DNA from: Metallyticus violacea
Taxonomy: Eukaryota; Arthropoda; Insecta; Mantodea; Metallyticidae
Length of the DNA stretch: 64,000 bases
Assembly: GCA_030762175.1 (NCBI GenBank)
Contig: CM060841.1
Location: 8,184,501 to 8,248,500 of the forward strand
Direction of reading: 5' to 3'
Below are positions 34,831 through 46,625 of this stretch, piece by piece. Position 1 is the stretch's first letter. Each line of letters starts with the position of its first letter. Made by a program: the position numbers and the translations under genes. The notes beneath the pieces were generated by a model, which was given only the letters and a program-made list of their open reading frames with translations, was not told the origin of the DNA and ran no database searches.

Positions 34831-34854
34831 GTCTTTTTTTTTTCAGGTGAGTAG
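34831..34854 (+). promoter_or_regulatory. Juxtaposed 3'/5' splice-site motif (ratchet-like)
   Basis: A pyrimidine tract (tcttttttttttcag, ending at 34846) is followed at once by gtgagtag (34847-34854). This makes a strong acceptor directly fused to a strong donor. Possible branch-point words (ttaacgtaac) lie about 25-30 bases upstream. The same arrangement defines zero-length exons, or recursive splice sites, in long introns of Drosophila and vertebrates. No exon is visible on either side. It may also be chance in a T-rich genome. Confidence 0.45.
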
Positions 34855-37317
34855 GATAACAACAAGTTCAGCTGTTGAGTGAGAACATCTCCTATTGTGA
34901 GTACCATAGCATTCCATTTTAGCCCTATCAGTGTAGCTATAATGAATATTCATATAGAATCTGCATGCTTTCATGTAAAAATATTGTTCTTTTGATGCAT
35001 GAACAGGGATCAATCTATGCAATTGCAGCATAGCAGACATTTGAATTGTCTATGCGCACATTATATTTTCCTCACTCTTTATTTGCTAATGACATATGTC
35101 CCTCTGCCGAAATGAGCGAGCTATTTACGGTTGTCTCACTTTGTAGCCCTATCTGTCTCAATAGAATGGAGTTACACTGTGATATTTATTGCCCCAATAT
35201 AACAGAGCAATCCCCAATTCAATTGCCTCTCAACTTTTAACTGCCATATATCACACCGAAATAATATGATTATCTAAAACTCCTCTTTTTTCTTGTCAGT
35301 TTCGTTCAGAAAAAAGATTTTTTTTCCCCATGAAGCTTTTGTACTTGTAAACATATTCCAACACTTTTCCATTTTGCAGTCTAGCTTCTAATAGAACTTT
35401 ATTTACGTACCACATTGCACGTATAGAGTTTTAAGAACAACCCCAAAATATTTTCAGAGGGGTCTCAGAGAAGCAATTTGAGTTAGGAAACCCAGAGTCT
35501 TCTTCTTTCGCTATATATCCTTGTCCATTTGTAGGATTTGCACACCAATGCCTGGGTCAGTTGCCTCTCGGGCAAACATGACAATCTACGTAGGCGTTAT
35601 CTGAGTCCTGTCTCTCTGACCTCTAACAGTTCTCTGATTACCTCAATTAAATCATCTGCAAGTAATTTCTGACTTGTTCCCTCTTCACTAATAACAAATT
35701 CATAGCCATAACCAATGATTGAAAACATTTAATGATAATGTATTGTTGTAGAAACAACCTGGATGACCTTATGTTCACCTGTTCTCTACAGGACATGCCT
35801 AATTGGTACCTGCCTATTTCATTCTATAAGACACTGACACGTTCCCTTTATTAACCTGCAAGAAAGAATATAAGTTCGCTTTAGAATTTAAACTTTTAAA
35901 AGTATGTTAAAAATGACCATTTTAACATTAAAGTCGATATGAATTTTATACTTTTTCTATAAAGAATTGGAGAATATAAACTTAACGGGAGGGCAGGAAC
36001 AAATATAACGCAAGCATTTTGGGAAGTATGAAATTGCTACCAGAAAATAACAATTGTGGTTGCAGGACCCCTCTGCTGTTGCGTTCTTCACCGGCAGTAT
36101 CTATACCAGTAACAGATCAAGTGTTGTTTCACAACCTCTGCACATACAAGGCTGTCATCCGCATTCGTTGAATAAAACGATTGTCTGCCCTCGACTGTTT
36201 CGATGGTAACCGTTGTGCAAAAGCAACTTTTTGTCCGGTACTATTTAACGGGATAGGAGAGATGAGGGCAAAGGAAGAGGATTGTGGGGTAACACTGTAG
36301 CACCTCGGATGCAAAGTGGCTAGGGAGAAGATGATATGTGAAACAAGGTTGGCCTGCCACATACGGATTAACAGCGGGGCATACTTTAATAGTTGCTGAG
36401 TATTATTTAGCGAGCAGTGACCAGTACTGGAATTGTCAGTTTTGTGGGGCGCTTTAGGTTAATGCAGAAACGTCAACTGAGTGATTTGGTGAGTTCTGAA
36501 CTTCTTGACTTTGATCTTTATTGACTGTACTCACTTGTTGATGGATGTACCTCATTATTTGTCGCTTTCAGTGAGCTAAACTTTTGTAATGTAGGGTTGA
36601 GCAGATCACTATTAAGCATCTGGATTTCTTTACGCTGAGAATTACTACTCGTGTTGCCTGTTCTGTCTGAACGATTCGCCGTGGTCTGTATACAGGGAAA
36701 AATCCTATCAGTCGTAGAGTGCATGGATTAGTCGTATTGGAGTTAATTTATGTGCTGTTAGAATTCTAGAAGAAACACAATTTTAATTCTTTGAGGTTCC
36801 ATTAAATTTAAACAGATTTAGAACTTTTTGTATGAAAGTTAATTTTGTATCTTTATTTCTTATGTATGAACATATATCAGTAACTAAGGGTAAATTGTCT
36901 GAATACCTATTTAATAATGTCACATACACCGTTGAAGACCATCATAAATTATTAAATTTATATACGCTTCTGATTTCATTAAGATAAATATTATTTAACT
37001 TATGTTAGCATTGCTGGTTCAGAAAGCACGCAAAGATATTGCAAGGAACAATTGGTTAACCACTTCCTATGACAAACCCTAAGGGACTTTTTCATGACAT
37101 CAGCCTCCGCCTAGTAGCAAGCAAAGTCATGCTGCACCCAAGACTGTCATGCGTCACTAGGAAGTATCTAGAACATGTACTCATTTTACTGTCATTGTTT
37201 GGTATATTTCAATCTAGGGCGGCGACACGCCACGATTGGTAAATATGATAAAGTAGAGACCCCCCTCCCCAAGCAAGCACATTCATATAAAGAGCATCAC
37301 AGCTCACTCACCGCACT
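34855..37317. other. Unassigned block
   Basis: No recognised repeat. A GC-balanced part (36060-36470) has 77- and 68-codon minus frames without known motifs. Confidence 0.4.
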
Positions 37318-37319
37318 GG

Positions 37320-37565
37320 TCGGTCCTGGTGGTGTAGTGGTAACCATATTTACTTTGCCAGAATCGATAGATTTTTTCGAGCGTAAAACTCCTAAGGAAA
37401 GTAAAGCCGTGGGTCCCGTGTCGTACATTTACGGCATGATAAAGAACCTCAAGCCTGAAAGAGAGGCCTCTGAGCAAAATTTGTCAACCATTTCACGCCC
37501 TGAGTTGAATGGGACGCTGATGACCTGAGATGTTAAAGAGCGTCCGTAAATAAAACAAATCAAAT
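37320..37565 (+). repeat. SINE-A copy with two internal deletions
   Basis: Forward SINE-A with the start of the head intact (cggtcctggtggtgtagtgg). The anticodon and box B part is deleted, and so is a short block of the body (the gtatggcttccttcgga segment). The tail is gagcgtccgtaaataaaac. Confidence 0.9.
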
Positions 37566-37920
37566 GGCGCTCCCAAACTCATCTACCACGTTCTCGCCCG
37601 CCGGGTATCGCCGTTAGTTGCCCGCTCCTGGCAGCTCCGACTGACCCAAACTGCCAATACCCCCCCCCCCCCAAAGGTAAGCTCTCCTTCATGGCGGGAC
37701 TGGTAGTGACAGCACAGAATCTTTAACCAAGTTGACTCAACATCCACGGATGTAATGTGATCAAATATCATCCAAATAACTAATAAACAAATCAGTCAAT
37801 CGAGTTAAGTCTTTTCTATCAGATCTCTCACCACTACTCATCACCAAGTCACGATGTCCACTGCTACAGCCAGTAGAGACTCTTGGGGACAAATTGTTAG
37901 ATGACAAGACAACTGCAAAT
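37566..37920. other. Unassigned GC-richer gap with C-run
   Basis: Contains a C homopolymer of about 14 near 37661-37674. A 62-codon minus frame crosses it. Nothing recognised. Confidence 0.4.
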
Positions 37921-38342
37921 CTATCTTGTGATAATCATAGCCATTCTTTTGAAAATTTCACCAGAGAAGAAAAGCTTTCTATGGCAGACTTTTCCGAGGG
38001 AGTTTAACAGAAGAGCATTGCAGCAGTCTGGTGCAAATTGTCTGAGCGAAACGAATATCTTCCAGTCAAAATAAACACCTGTCTTTGATGGATATGGTTC
38101 AATTGTCTTGATACTAACTTCGCTCTGTGGCAAGACATTCCTAAGGACGCATACAGCATCACCAATATCTCCATCTTTTCCCAGGCCAGTGGCTGCACAC
38201 AAATTTGAGACCTGTGCTGTACATAAGGACTTTCGTTGCTCTGTTGACGTTGAAGAGTTTCTATCGCTTGGTTTGTCATTATGAGCCGAGATCCAAAAGA
38301 CAATTGACACACATTACTCCCGACAAGAAAACAATCTAACAA
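37921..38342 (-). pseudogene. Unrecognised reading frame, possibly broken coding sequence
   Basis: Two overlapping minus-strand frames of 129 codons (37921-38310) and 112 codons (38004-38342) have a fairly even amino-acid composition in GC-balanced DNA. That is unusual for this AT-rich window. One frame contains TAQVSNLCAATGLGKDGDIG and SLRQFAPDCCNALLLNSLGK; the other starts before it. A frameshift could join them, as in a decayed exon, retrogene or transposon. I do not recognise the family. No splice sites, poly-A tail or terminal repeats tie it to a gene or an element. Chance remains possible. Confidence 0.3.
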
Positions 38343-38783
38343 ATCGCTGGAAATTTTCTGTTGAAATTTCTTTTAGGATGGGATTGGGCAAACGGTCCTC
38401 AACCAGAAAGGAGATACTTTGCTACATGCAAGCATGTATCATGTTGGAAGAGAAACTATCCCCGTGGGTTCCTATCCCCCCGCATGACAGTTCGGGATCA
38501 ATACTACTAGTGCAACTTCGTCCAGACATTGGATTTTAAGTTCTTAATTAACTCTCTTATAGCCTGCGCTTTGCGCCTCAAGATAAGGGGACATTGCAAG
38601 GATTAACCTTTCACGGTGATAACTCGGTGAACAATGACTTCGGCATTAATAACTTATTTTCTGTAGAAATACTGAAGATTGTTCAAAGAGGGGAAAAGTA
38701 TTGTAGACTTTTCTACTTGGTAATATACCAACCTTTTTGAACTGTAAATATGACATATCTCAAAATGCAATTACCTACATTTT
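38343..38783. other. Unassigned gap
   Basis: Nothing recognised; it may continue the unidentified sequence to the left. Confidence 0.35.
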
Positions 38784-39040
38784 TTGTTATTAATGATTTA
38801 TTTATTTATTCGTTTATGAACGCTCTTTAACATCTCAGGTCATCAGCGTCCCATTCAACTCAGGGTGTGAGACGGCTGACAAATTTTGCTCAGAGGCCTC
38901 TCTTTCAGGCTTGAGGTTCTTTTTCGTGCCGTAAATGTACGACACGGGACCCAGGGCTTTACTTCCCTTCCGAAGGAAGCCATACTTAGGATTTTTACAC
39001 CCGAAAAAATCCATCGCTCCTGGCCAGTTGTTATTAATGA
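38784..39040 (-). repeat. SINE-A copy, head-truncated, 13-bp target duplication
   Basis: Reverse SINE-A at 38797-39027, lacking most of the tRNA-like head (it ends in ctcctggcca). Perfect target repeats ttgttattaatga lie at 38784-38796 and 39028-39040. The 103-codon minus frame is spurious. Confidence 0.95.
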
Positions 39041-40923
39041 CTACTGCATGTTTGATGGACGTTATGACCATTATCCGAGGTACTTGAAGCGATTGGCCAT
39101 AGCAGAAGAAACGTTCCCGCATATGAGGATAGCATAACTTGCTCATCTATCTAATTTCTAAAATCCATTGATGGTTAAGGTATGGGATTTTCCGCATTAT
39201 TTAGTGCTTCATGGAGAGCATCTTTTCAAATTAATGAACGTACACAATTTGCAATGTACTATTGGTACTTTAAGTATCAAGCACTCCGGGTGAAATTCGC
39301 TCCGAGCTAGAGTTGTGTAATCTTTCTTAGTGACCTTAGTAGGTACTTAATTTTTTATAATATCTCATAAAACACTTTCAATATTGAACATGTCTACAGA
39401 AACCAGTTCTCAATTCAGATTTATGAATAGCAGCACATTCTGAGGTAGTGATATTTAAATGATGGAACATTACCGGCTAGGTTGTGTGTTATTCTGAATA
39501 AAAGGGCGATTGCTTGAAAGTAAATGTACACTCGCTGCTCAAAGTTCTAAATATAATACAAAATTTCAAGGAACATTTTTTTTATTAAATAATGAATTTT
39601 GAGCTAACATTAAACGAATAGTCAACCGAAAGAACGTTTTGGAGAACTTGCAAGTTAATTCACGGCTCAGGAGACAAATCACATAACTAACTTGATGAAC
39701 AACATCGCATCGTTTCCGTCTTCCTATATAATAAATTAGAGCAACATGTTCCGCGTCCAGTTAAATAACATCGCTAGTCTCTGTTTTACCTATTTTTATT
39801 TAAAATTATTTAAAAAATTATTTTGCTCCCTTTTATTAACCTTAGAATTTTTAGCATGGGTTTTTGAACTCGCTGTAAATACCTGACAATGCTCTTATCC
39901 CTTTTGTTTGTTTGTTTTTATTTTCACCGATTGACAGTTATATTATACAAGTAATTTGTTTATAACTGACACTTTTGTGCTTACCCCAGACTCATGAAAT
40001 TTCGAATATCTTTTTCCCTTTTATTCGTAATTTTAATGCAAATAACATTTACAGAACTGCTATTAAAGTTGAGATGTTCTAAAGCTGGGGTTACCGATCT
40101 ACAATTTTTTTAACTGATAAGCATTTTCGACATATCTTGCTTTTGAATCTCGTTGTTTCAGTTCATTGCTTAATCTTTATTTCCAAATTAAAGCCTCCTC
40201 TCGCTTTATTTCGCTAGCTATGTAATTTCCTCGAATTGCTACACGTAGGGGTATATTTTCCCATTTAGTAGAAAATATTGTGAATAAAACACATGTAACG
40301 GCTGCAGCGATTATACCCCGAAGGGAGTGGGTGACCTACTTTCATAATATGCAATCCGTGACTTTTAGGGGTTAGTTATCTGTAGTGTATGCGAGGCTTA
40401 TATGGGGAAACAATTCGAACAAAAGCGAAATAAAAAGCGTTACTAAAGTTACAGTATTGGTTTGAAGATGCCTAAAACTTTGTACAATGCCACAGGTCTT
40501 TACTTGTTTCTTTCATTGTTTATTACCAGCCATTTTTTATAGTAGACATGACAGGAGACACTAATCGAACTTTTTCAAACGATTACAGCATTATCTTTAA
40601 CTGTGAAACTTTCTTAATAATATAACAGATATATACAGAACCATTTCTCAGTTTTAATTTATAAAACTATTGTAATGCAGTCTCTAAATTAAAATTAATT
40701 AGATTTTTACAAACACTCAGTTTTGGGGAAATAAAAATATTATTTTTTTCCACCATAGCTGTTAAGTATTTTTAAGTGTGATTTCACTCTTTTAATTTCC
40801 ATTATCTTTCAATGTGCTTTGTTTTGATAATGACATTGCTACAACTTAATTGTTATGTTGAAATAATTTGAACTTATAGAATGCACTGTATAAATTTTAG
40901 TAGGTTTTTCTCAAATATAAATA
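39041..40923. other. Unassigned AT-rich block
   Basis: No recognised repeat or frame. Confidence 0.45.
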
Positions 40924-41809
40924 CCGAGTGAGCCAAAAAATGTATTCACATTTTCACAGTAGATATCTATTTAATATATTTCAAAGTAGGACCGAAAAAC
41001 AACAGTAATGTGTAGTATGATGTTCTGTAAATAGATTTGACTCACATATATTATGATAGCGTCGCTACGTGACAGGTAAATCAACAATGAACAAATGAAG
41101 CCAACATTATCCCATGATGCTCTGTAAACAGACGTGACTCATATTACCTTATGCTAGCGTTGCTACAACAAAATGGAGCCAAGATTATCGTTTGAACAGC
41201 TGAAATAAATTTTGAAGGGGTATTGGAAAACCGAGAATGTTGTTGAATTTTAAAGACAATGGAGACGTGTGTACAGAACAGAGCCGCCAACGCGAGTAAC
41301 AATTGCACGCATTTGAGACAAATGTAAGGCTCATAGTACCCAAATGGTATGCAAATGAGAAATTTTACTTCCAACAGAATGGTGCACCATCACATTACCA
41401 TCTAGATGTACATGCGTACCTTGATGGCATTCTTCGAAGGCACTGGAATGAACAAAGAAGTCAAACTGAGTTTCCACCGCGTTTTCCGGATCTAACTCCG
41501 TTAGACTTCTACCTATGAGGAACTCTTAAGGATGTTGCATACCGTAGAAACACTGGCAGCACTTCGGGAAGAAATTGAAACGGCATGTGCTGTAATCGCT
41601 GAGCACACTTTCGCAAACGTTGCTCAATCAGCAGTTCAACGTAGTCAGAAGTGTATCGACGCCGATGGTGAGCATTTTGAGAACTGTTGTAACTGTAAAA
41701 GCCTAAGATGATTAGTGTTCATCATTTTCTGTTTGTGTGAATTCAGTTTTGTTTTGTTAACACAGTTTTTTCTTTGCTTGAAGTAAGTATACATTTTTGA
41801 CACCCTCTG
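40924..41809 (+). mobile_element. DD41D Tc1-like element, deletion derivative 1
   Basis: An 886-bp element between TA dinucleotides (40922-40923 and 41810-41811), with inverted ends cgagtgagccaaaaaatgta and cagagggtgtcaaaaatgta. A 5' leader holds two copies of a ~110-bp unit. The transposase starts near 41174 (MEPRLSFEQ, then a stop) and keeps its first ~35 residues. It then jumps to the second-Asp block (FQQNGAPSHYHLDVHAYLDG, with Asp changed to Asn) and the third-Asp block (FPDLTPLDFYL, then a stop in place of Trp). The C-terminus reads ALREEIETACAVI-like with a frameshift. The first-Asp region is deleted. It is not active. Confidence 0.9.
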
Positions 41810-41811
41810 TA

Positions 41812-42480
41812 TTATATAATATGCCGTCATCAGTGTTTAAATTGTTTCATTTTATTTTAAAACTTCCTTAGAGTAATATTAACAATAAAACAGCTTTCCG
41901 AACAAAAAGACAGTTCTTTCTGATGGAAAAACAGATCATAAAAATTTTAGCTGGTTTACTTATAAATTATAAAATATAGTGTAGTAGCCATATTGTTTTA
42001 CTATATTTATACTATTTTTATATTTATTTAATTTTACAAAAAAGTATAAAACAAAGACGGGCCTGGGTTAGTATGGTTAGGAAAATTATGAAAACGTGAA
42101 GAAAGTTTTTGGAAATAAATTAACCTTAATGTTGAAGATATGGAGGTGTAAGAAATGTTTTATGAATTTAATGATAATACTTCAGAAGAGGAGTTGTTAA
42201 GTTGCAATATAGAGACATGCCTAATGTGTGGAGGGAAAGTGAGGAAGATAAACAGAAAAGTTAAAATAAAGGAAATGTATTGAAAATTATTAGAGGTGAC
42301 TGTTATAATTGCATGCAAGAATGCAATATCTTGATAACCACAATGTAGTAATTATTGTATCGATAATAAAATCAACACTAAATGGAGTTACTATCAGTCA
42401 AAATATTTATTACTTATAATTACCATAAGATGATAAATTATTGACTGTATAATTTATGTTACTTTGTATTTATTATTGAT
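41812..42480. other. Unassigned AT-rich gap
   Basis: Nothing recognised. Confidence 0.45.
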
Positions 42481-42766
42481 TTTTTTTTTTTTTTTTTTTT
42501 TTTTACTTATTTTGAATGGTATTTAACGCCTATTTTTACTACTGAGGCACCACAGGCGGTGAACACTGATGATACATTAGGAAAGGATTTTAAGGAAAAA
42601 ATCGTTCCTGGCCTGATTTTAAGGTACCTCCCCGGCATTTGCCATTTATGAGGACTGAGAAAAACCTGTAAAAAAAATTCAGTCAAGGAGGAGGTCCTAG
42701 TGGGGTTCGAACCCAGACCTCCCGCTCACGAGACAGAGCTTTAATGACCTCGGACACCCGTGGCGG
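42481..42766 (-). repeat. SINE-B copy, full length, 24-T tail
   Basis: Reverse SINE-B with its 3' tail seen as T24 (42481-42504), the conserved 3' end tttaacgcctatttttactactgagg and a well-kept head (ggttcgaacccagacctccc ... cggacacccgtggcgg). Box B is nearly intact. Confidence 0.92.
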
Positions 42767-42889
42767 TATTTTTGAGTGTTGATAAATGCATTCGGCTATA
42801 CTATACATTTACTAGTTGCAGTTCATGCTTTTATACCTATGTGTACGAGTTAATTTAAGTATCTCAAAACGCTGTATTTAGTTGAAGCA

Positions 42890-43062
42890 GTTCAGAAACG
42901 TGTCTGTTCTCTGCTGCTCTTGTCCAGTGTTTCTCCACTCAGCTTTAAATATATCGGACCACCTATGCCTGGGGCGTCCTCTGCTTCCATGTTCTAATCT
43001 AGAGTCCCACGTTGTTGCCTCGTCTAATGTACGTGCATGACCTTCCATCTCTATTTTAGCTG
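42890..43062 (-). pseudogene. LINE C-terminal fragment
   Basis: The minus strand reads KIEMEGHARTLDEATTWDSR followed by RGRPRHRWSDIFKAEWRNT. The GRPRHRWSD word is typical of the C-terminus of RTE/CR1-like and related LINE proteins (GRPxxRWxDDI). Only this short piece remains. The call rests on one motif. Confidence 0.45.
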
Positions 43063-43550
43063 CAGTGCAGTGCTCGCTACCCTTCTGTAAAACAAATGAA
43101 ATGTTTTATAGCGTAAAAAATAGATATATTGCCCTTCAGATACCTGAAAAACAGGATAACACACCATTTTTAAAAGTAATATATGTCCTTCCAGCTCTCA
43201 CTACTGTGGCTATTTTTCATAAAGTCGTTCTATTTAAAAAAATATTTTAAAAATAGGTTAACATGTTCAAGTGAATTAAAAACAAAATTAAAAACTTTTT
43301 ACGGTGCGCCATACTTTCTTTTTAGTAAACCTTTTGAAGATAGCCATATGATCATTAGAAATATTGCAACATTTGAATGTGAATTTATTGCACACTTAAC
43401 TTTACAATTTTTACAGCAATATACCCTCGATTTACAATATCAACTATATCTTTACATACATTATTAACACACTCTTTTTAATCTGAATCCCAGCAGCATC
43501 CTCCAGTTTCCTACCTTGTGGTTGTCTGACTGTAAGAAACCTTTTACTTT
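43063..43550. other. Unassigned AT-rich gap
   Basis: A 94-codon plus frame (43183-43467) has no known motif. Confidence 0.4.
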
Positions 43551-43551
43551 C

Positions 43552-44065
43552 TTCCTATTTCGCTTTCCTTAACTTTGTCCAAAAACTCTCCCATTTTTTG
43601 GATTTTTTTACACTCTTGTTACTTACCCGTTTATTTAACACTAAATTCTTCTGTAAATTGCCCCATGCTTTCTCCCACCACCATTTGACTTTCTCGCATT
43701 CCAATAAACAATGGGACACACTGACTGCATGTCCTCTATGTCCTTTCATGAGTATTGTTCCTGTAGGCATTTACGCCCAACCTATCCTATCCATTTGATC
43801 ATAAGTAACAATATACCTCTCTGGTCCCCAATTCTGTTGATTCTTTTATATATGACCCAAGAACTTCTATCATCTAAACAGCCCAAATCACTTGCTTTTC
43901 AATATCTTCTATCCTCTGTCTCACCATCCTCTAGAATCCATCAACATTACTTTCACCTGCTCTCCATATATTTCCCAAATCTATTTCTTGTAGTACCTTC
44001 CCCACCTCCCCAAACCAACTCTTCCTTCCCAAAATCTCTTTTTAATATTTCAAACATTTTTAAAT
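43552..44065 (-). pseudogene. Probable LINE C-terminal region
   Basis: The minus strand reads SVSHCLLECEKVKWWWEKAW and, upstream in another frame, SSWVIYKRINRIGDQRGI. The HCLLEC word fits the zinc-knuckle-like region that follows reverse transcriptase in many LINEs (C-x2-C ... H-x-L-x-EC). The two leading cysteines are not visible. The frame ends with a lysine-rich tail near 43555. The family is not assigned. Confidence 0.45.
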
Positions 44066-44372
44066 ATATTTGAGTTGTCTAATTTAAGGATACTTCATTA
44101 CTCTGTATATAATCAATCCTTGCCTCCCCATCGTTCCTAATTTCAAGGAATGATAGAGTGGATAATGGGTTTGGAATTGTCGGCCGACAGCGATACAGCG
44201 CAGATAATAACTGAACGATTGGTTTTTTGATTTGTAAACGGACCGTTTCTCTTATTGACGTTTTATATGTGAATAATACAACACTGTGCTGCTATGGCAG
44301 AGATTAGAAGCAAAGTAATAAAACGCGGAATATTCTTTTATGATGTAACATTTTTTTTATGTTTTGGTTACA
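44066..44372. other. Unassigned gap
   Basis: Nothing recognised. Confidence 0.4.
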
Positions 44373-44656
44373 ATACGGGTGTCCGAGGTCGTTAAGGCGC
44401 GAACTCGTGAGCGGGAGGTCTGGGGTTCCAATCCCACCAGGTCCGTCCGCTCTGACTATTTTTTTTTTTTTTTTCAGTTTTTCCTCATTCCTCATAATTG
44501 GAAAATGCCGGAGAGGTACCCTAAACTTAGGGCTGGAACGTTTCCTTTCTTAAAATAAATCCTTTCCCAGCATATCATTTATCTCATGTATTATCAGTGT
44601 CCACCGCCTGTTATACCTCAATAGTGAAAACGGACGTTAAATACTATTAAAAAAAG
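44373..44656 (+). repeat. SINE-B full-length copy
   Basis: Forward SINE-B. The head is gggtgtccgaggtcgttaag and ggggttccaatcccacc (box B with one change). An internal T-run of 16 (44459-44474) lies before cagtttttcctcattcctca. The 3' end is gaaaacggacgttaaatact plus A-tail. Confidence 0.92.
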
Positions 44657-44884
44657 AGGTATTCGTTTATTACGAGTATATGAAATATACAGTAGATCCG
44701 GTATCATTCTTAGTTTGGGTGAAACAATTTCCGGATATTTCCTACCCCTAAAAAGGGGGAAAAAACAGGTAATTTAGACGCCTATGGACCCCAGGATTTA
44801 GGGCAGCATTTGTTTTTCTACCATATCATGATTGTTTGCACTTCTTATAAGCACTTCTCGCAGTAAAGCAAGTTCAATGCTTCT

Positions 44885-45215
44885 GCCAGAAGATGGCGTT
44901 TACTGAACTCCACTCTCCCTTCAACATCATTTCCCATTAGAACACGTGAAGAATCCACCGGCAGATAAATCAATCCGTGCGTGGTATATGCGATTCAAAG
45001 ACTCCCACTGCCTGTGAAGAGAAAATCGACAACCGGCATGGAGCCCCATGGTCACTGAGTCTGACTTGCGACTTCTTTCTGTCAAGGTACATTAAACATG
45101 TTCTTGCCTTCTCAAATAACACATCTGAAGACTTATCATTGACGCCATGCTACAGCGAGTGTGGGATAAATGATCTGCTGTGGGCACATTGCACGTGGAC
45201 TGCACAGATGCTGCC
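44885..45215 (+). pseudogene. Tc1-like transposase relic, HTH joined to third-Asp block
   Basis: The plus strand starts near 44893 (MAFTEL) and reads HVKNPPADKSIRAWYMRFKD, the N-terminal recognition domain annotated in insect proteins as DUF4817. About 40 codons later it reads SLTCDFFLSRYIK, the third-Asp block (LTPCDFFLWGYIK), and then MLQRVWDK. The catalytic core between them, including the first two aspartates, is missing. Stops and a frameshift are present, so it is a dead deletion derivative. Terminal repeats were not identified. Confidence 0.68.
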
Positions 45216-45689
45216 TCTATTGCTATTTAGTGCATAATGATGGGCTCAGAAATACTTAGTCAAATAATCTCCGGAATTTTACAACGTAACTGCTCATGCA
45301 ATAATAAAAATATAAAAATAAAGTAAGAACCAACAGACATTGAAGCTGTTAAAATTTATTATTAATTAAATTGCGTTCAATGTGAATATTTAAGGCTATG
45401 TTGGTAGAACTGTCGCACTGTCGCACATGTTGCAGGTGAACCAGAATCTCTCATGGTGCATAGTGCATTAATTCACCGACATATCCAACTGCTGTCTTGT
45501 GCGTATTATTGTGAACGAGCAGGTAAATTTGTTTTAAAAGTTATTCAGTGCCAATAACTGTTTCCCTCCAGTTCTACACCGCATTATTGATACCAATTGT
45601 TGAGATAGTTAACTGCAGTTGTTGCTTTTAAAGGGTAACTAGATTAAGCAATTGGCCCGTGTTTCTAGCTGTTTTAACCTTTTATTTAA
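45216..45689. other. Unassigned gap
   Basis: Nothing recognised; it may hold the 5' end of the Tc1 relic that follows. Confidence 0.4.
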
Positions 45690-46625
45690 CAAGGATATTT
45701 TTATTCATAATGGATATCACACCCAAGAAGAGAAGTAAGGTCATAACCTCCATGAATTTAGTAATATGACTCAGAGACAGATAGAAACTGAATGTAATGT
45801 AAGTTTTGGTGCTGTTAATAATATAATTTGAAGAGAAAAATGAAATTGAGTCAATTTTACCTCATAGGAAAGGACGATGTGGCCAAAAATGAAAAACATT
45901 AAGGAAAAATGATTCCTATCTAATCAGAATCATCAAAATTAATTCTGAAAAGAACAGCTTTGATTTATAAAAATATTTAGACGCTTTTAGGGTGACAATA
46001 AATGCTTCAACAATGTATATGCAGCTTCTAGAAGCTGGAAGGAAAGCTCGAAGTCCAGAAAAAGAAGAAAAAGATTCGCATGGGCTAGAAATATCAGAAC
46101 TGCACACAAGAAGAGTGAAGAAGGATCCTGTTTTCTGATGAAAGTCATTTTGAAGTGCAGGGATTGAACGTCTCGTAAGTAAGGAGAAGCGATGAAGAGA
46201 ATATCTTGCCGAGAACATCAAACAGGCGGTAAAGTTTCCATAAAAGAAGATGTTTTGGAGCTGTTTTTCATTCACGGGCACCAAATGTTTGATACTTATT
46301 GACGGAATGATGAACAGCGACAGATACATCTCAATTTTAGAGAAAAGAGCCGCCCCAGAACTAAAGAGATTGGCAGAGGAACGAGACATTGAAAAGGCGA
46401 TTTTCAGCAAGACCTTGTCCTATGGCATGATTCGAAGAATATTAACTTCATGGCGAAAAATGGTTTTCAATGTATGGATTGGCCTGTAAATTCACCGGAT
46501 CTCAACCTTATAGAGGCTCTTTGAGCGATTGTCAAGAAAAGCTGTTATAAAAGTCCGGTTTCAAGATTCACAAATAAATGAAATATGTAAGGAACTGACT
46601 CTGTGCCTAACGAGTGAAAATGGTA
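45690..46625 (+). pseudogene. Tc1 (DD34E-type) transposase relic
   Basis: The plus strand runs in Tc1 order: KRSKVIT with EFSNMTQRQIETECNVSFGA (helix-turn-helix), a SRKRRKRFAWARNI-like stretch, FLMKVILKCRD (a broken LFSDESRF-type block), then QQDLVLWHDSKNINFMAKNG (second Asp), and MDWPVNSPDLNLIEAL followed by a stop in place of Trp (glutamate of PIENLW). By eye 33 residues separate the Asp and the Glu, one less than the usual 34. Numerous stops and shifts make it dead. The 164-codon minus frame over 45916-46410 is a shadow. Confidence 0.88.

Noticed and set aside
45916..46410. 164-codon minus-strand frame
   Set aside because: It lies exactly antisense to a Tc1 transposase relic whose motifs are clear on the plus strand.
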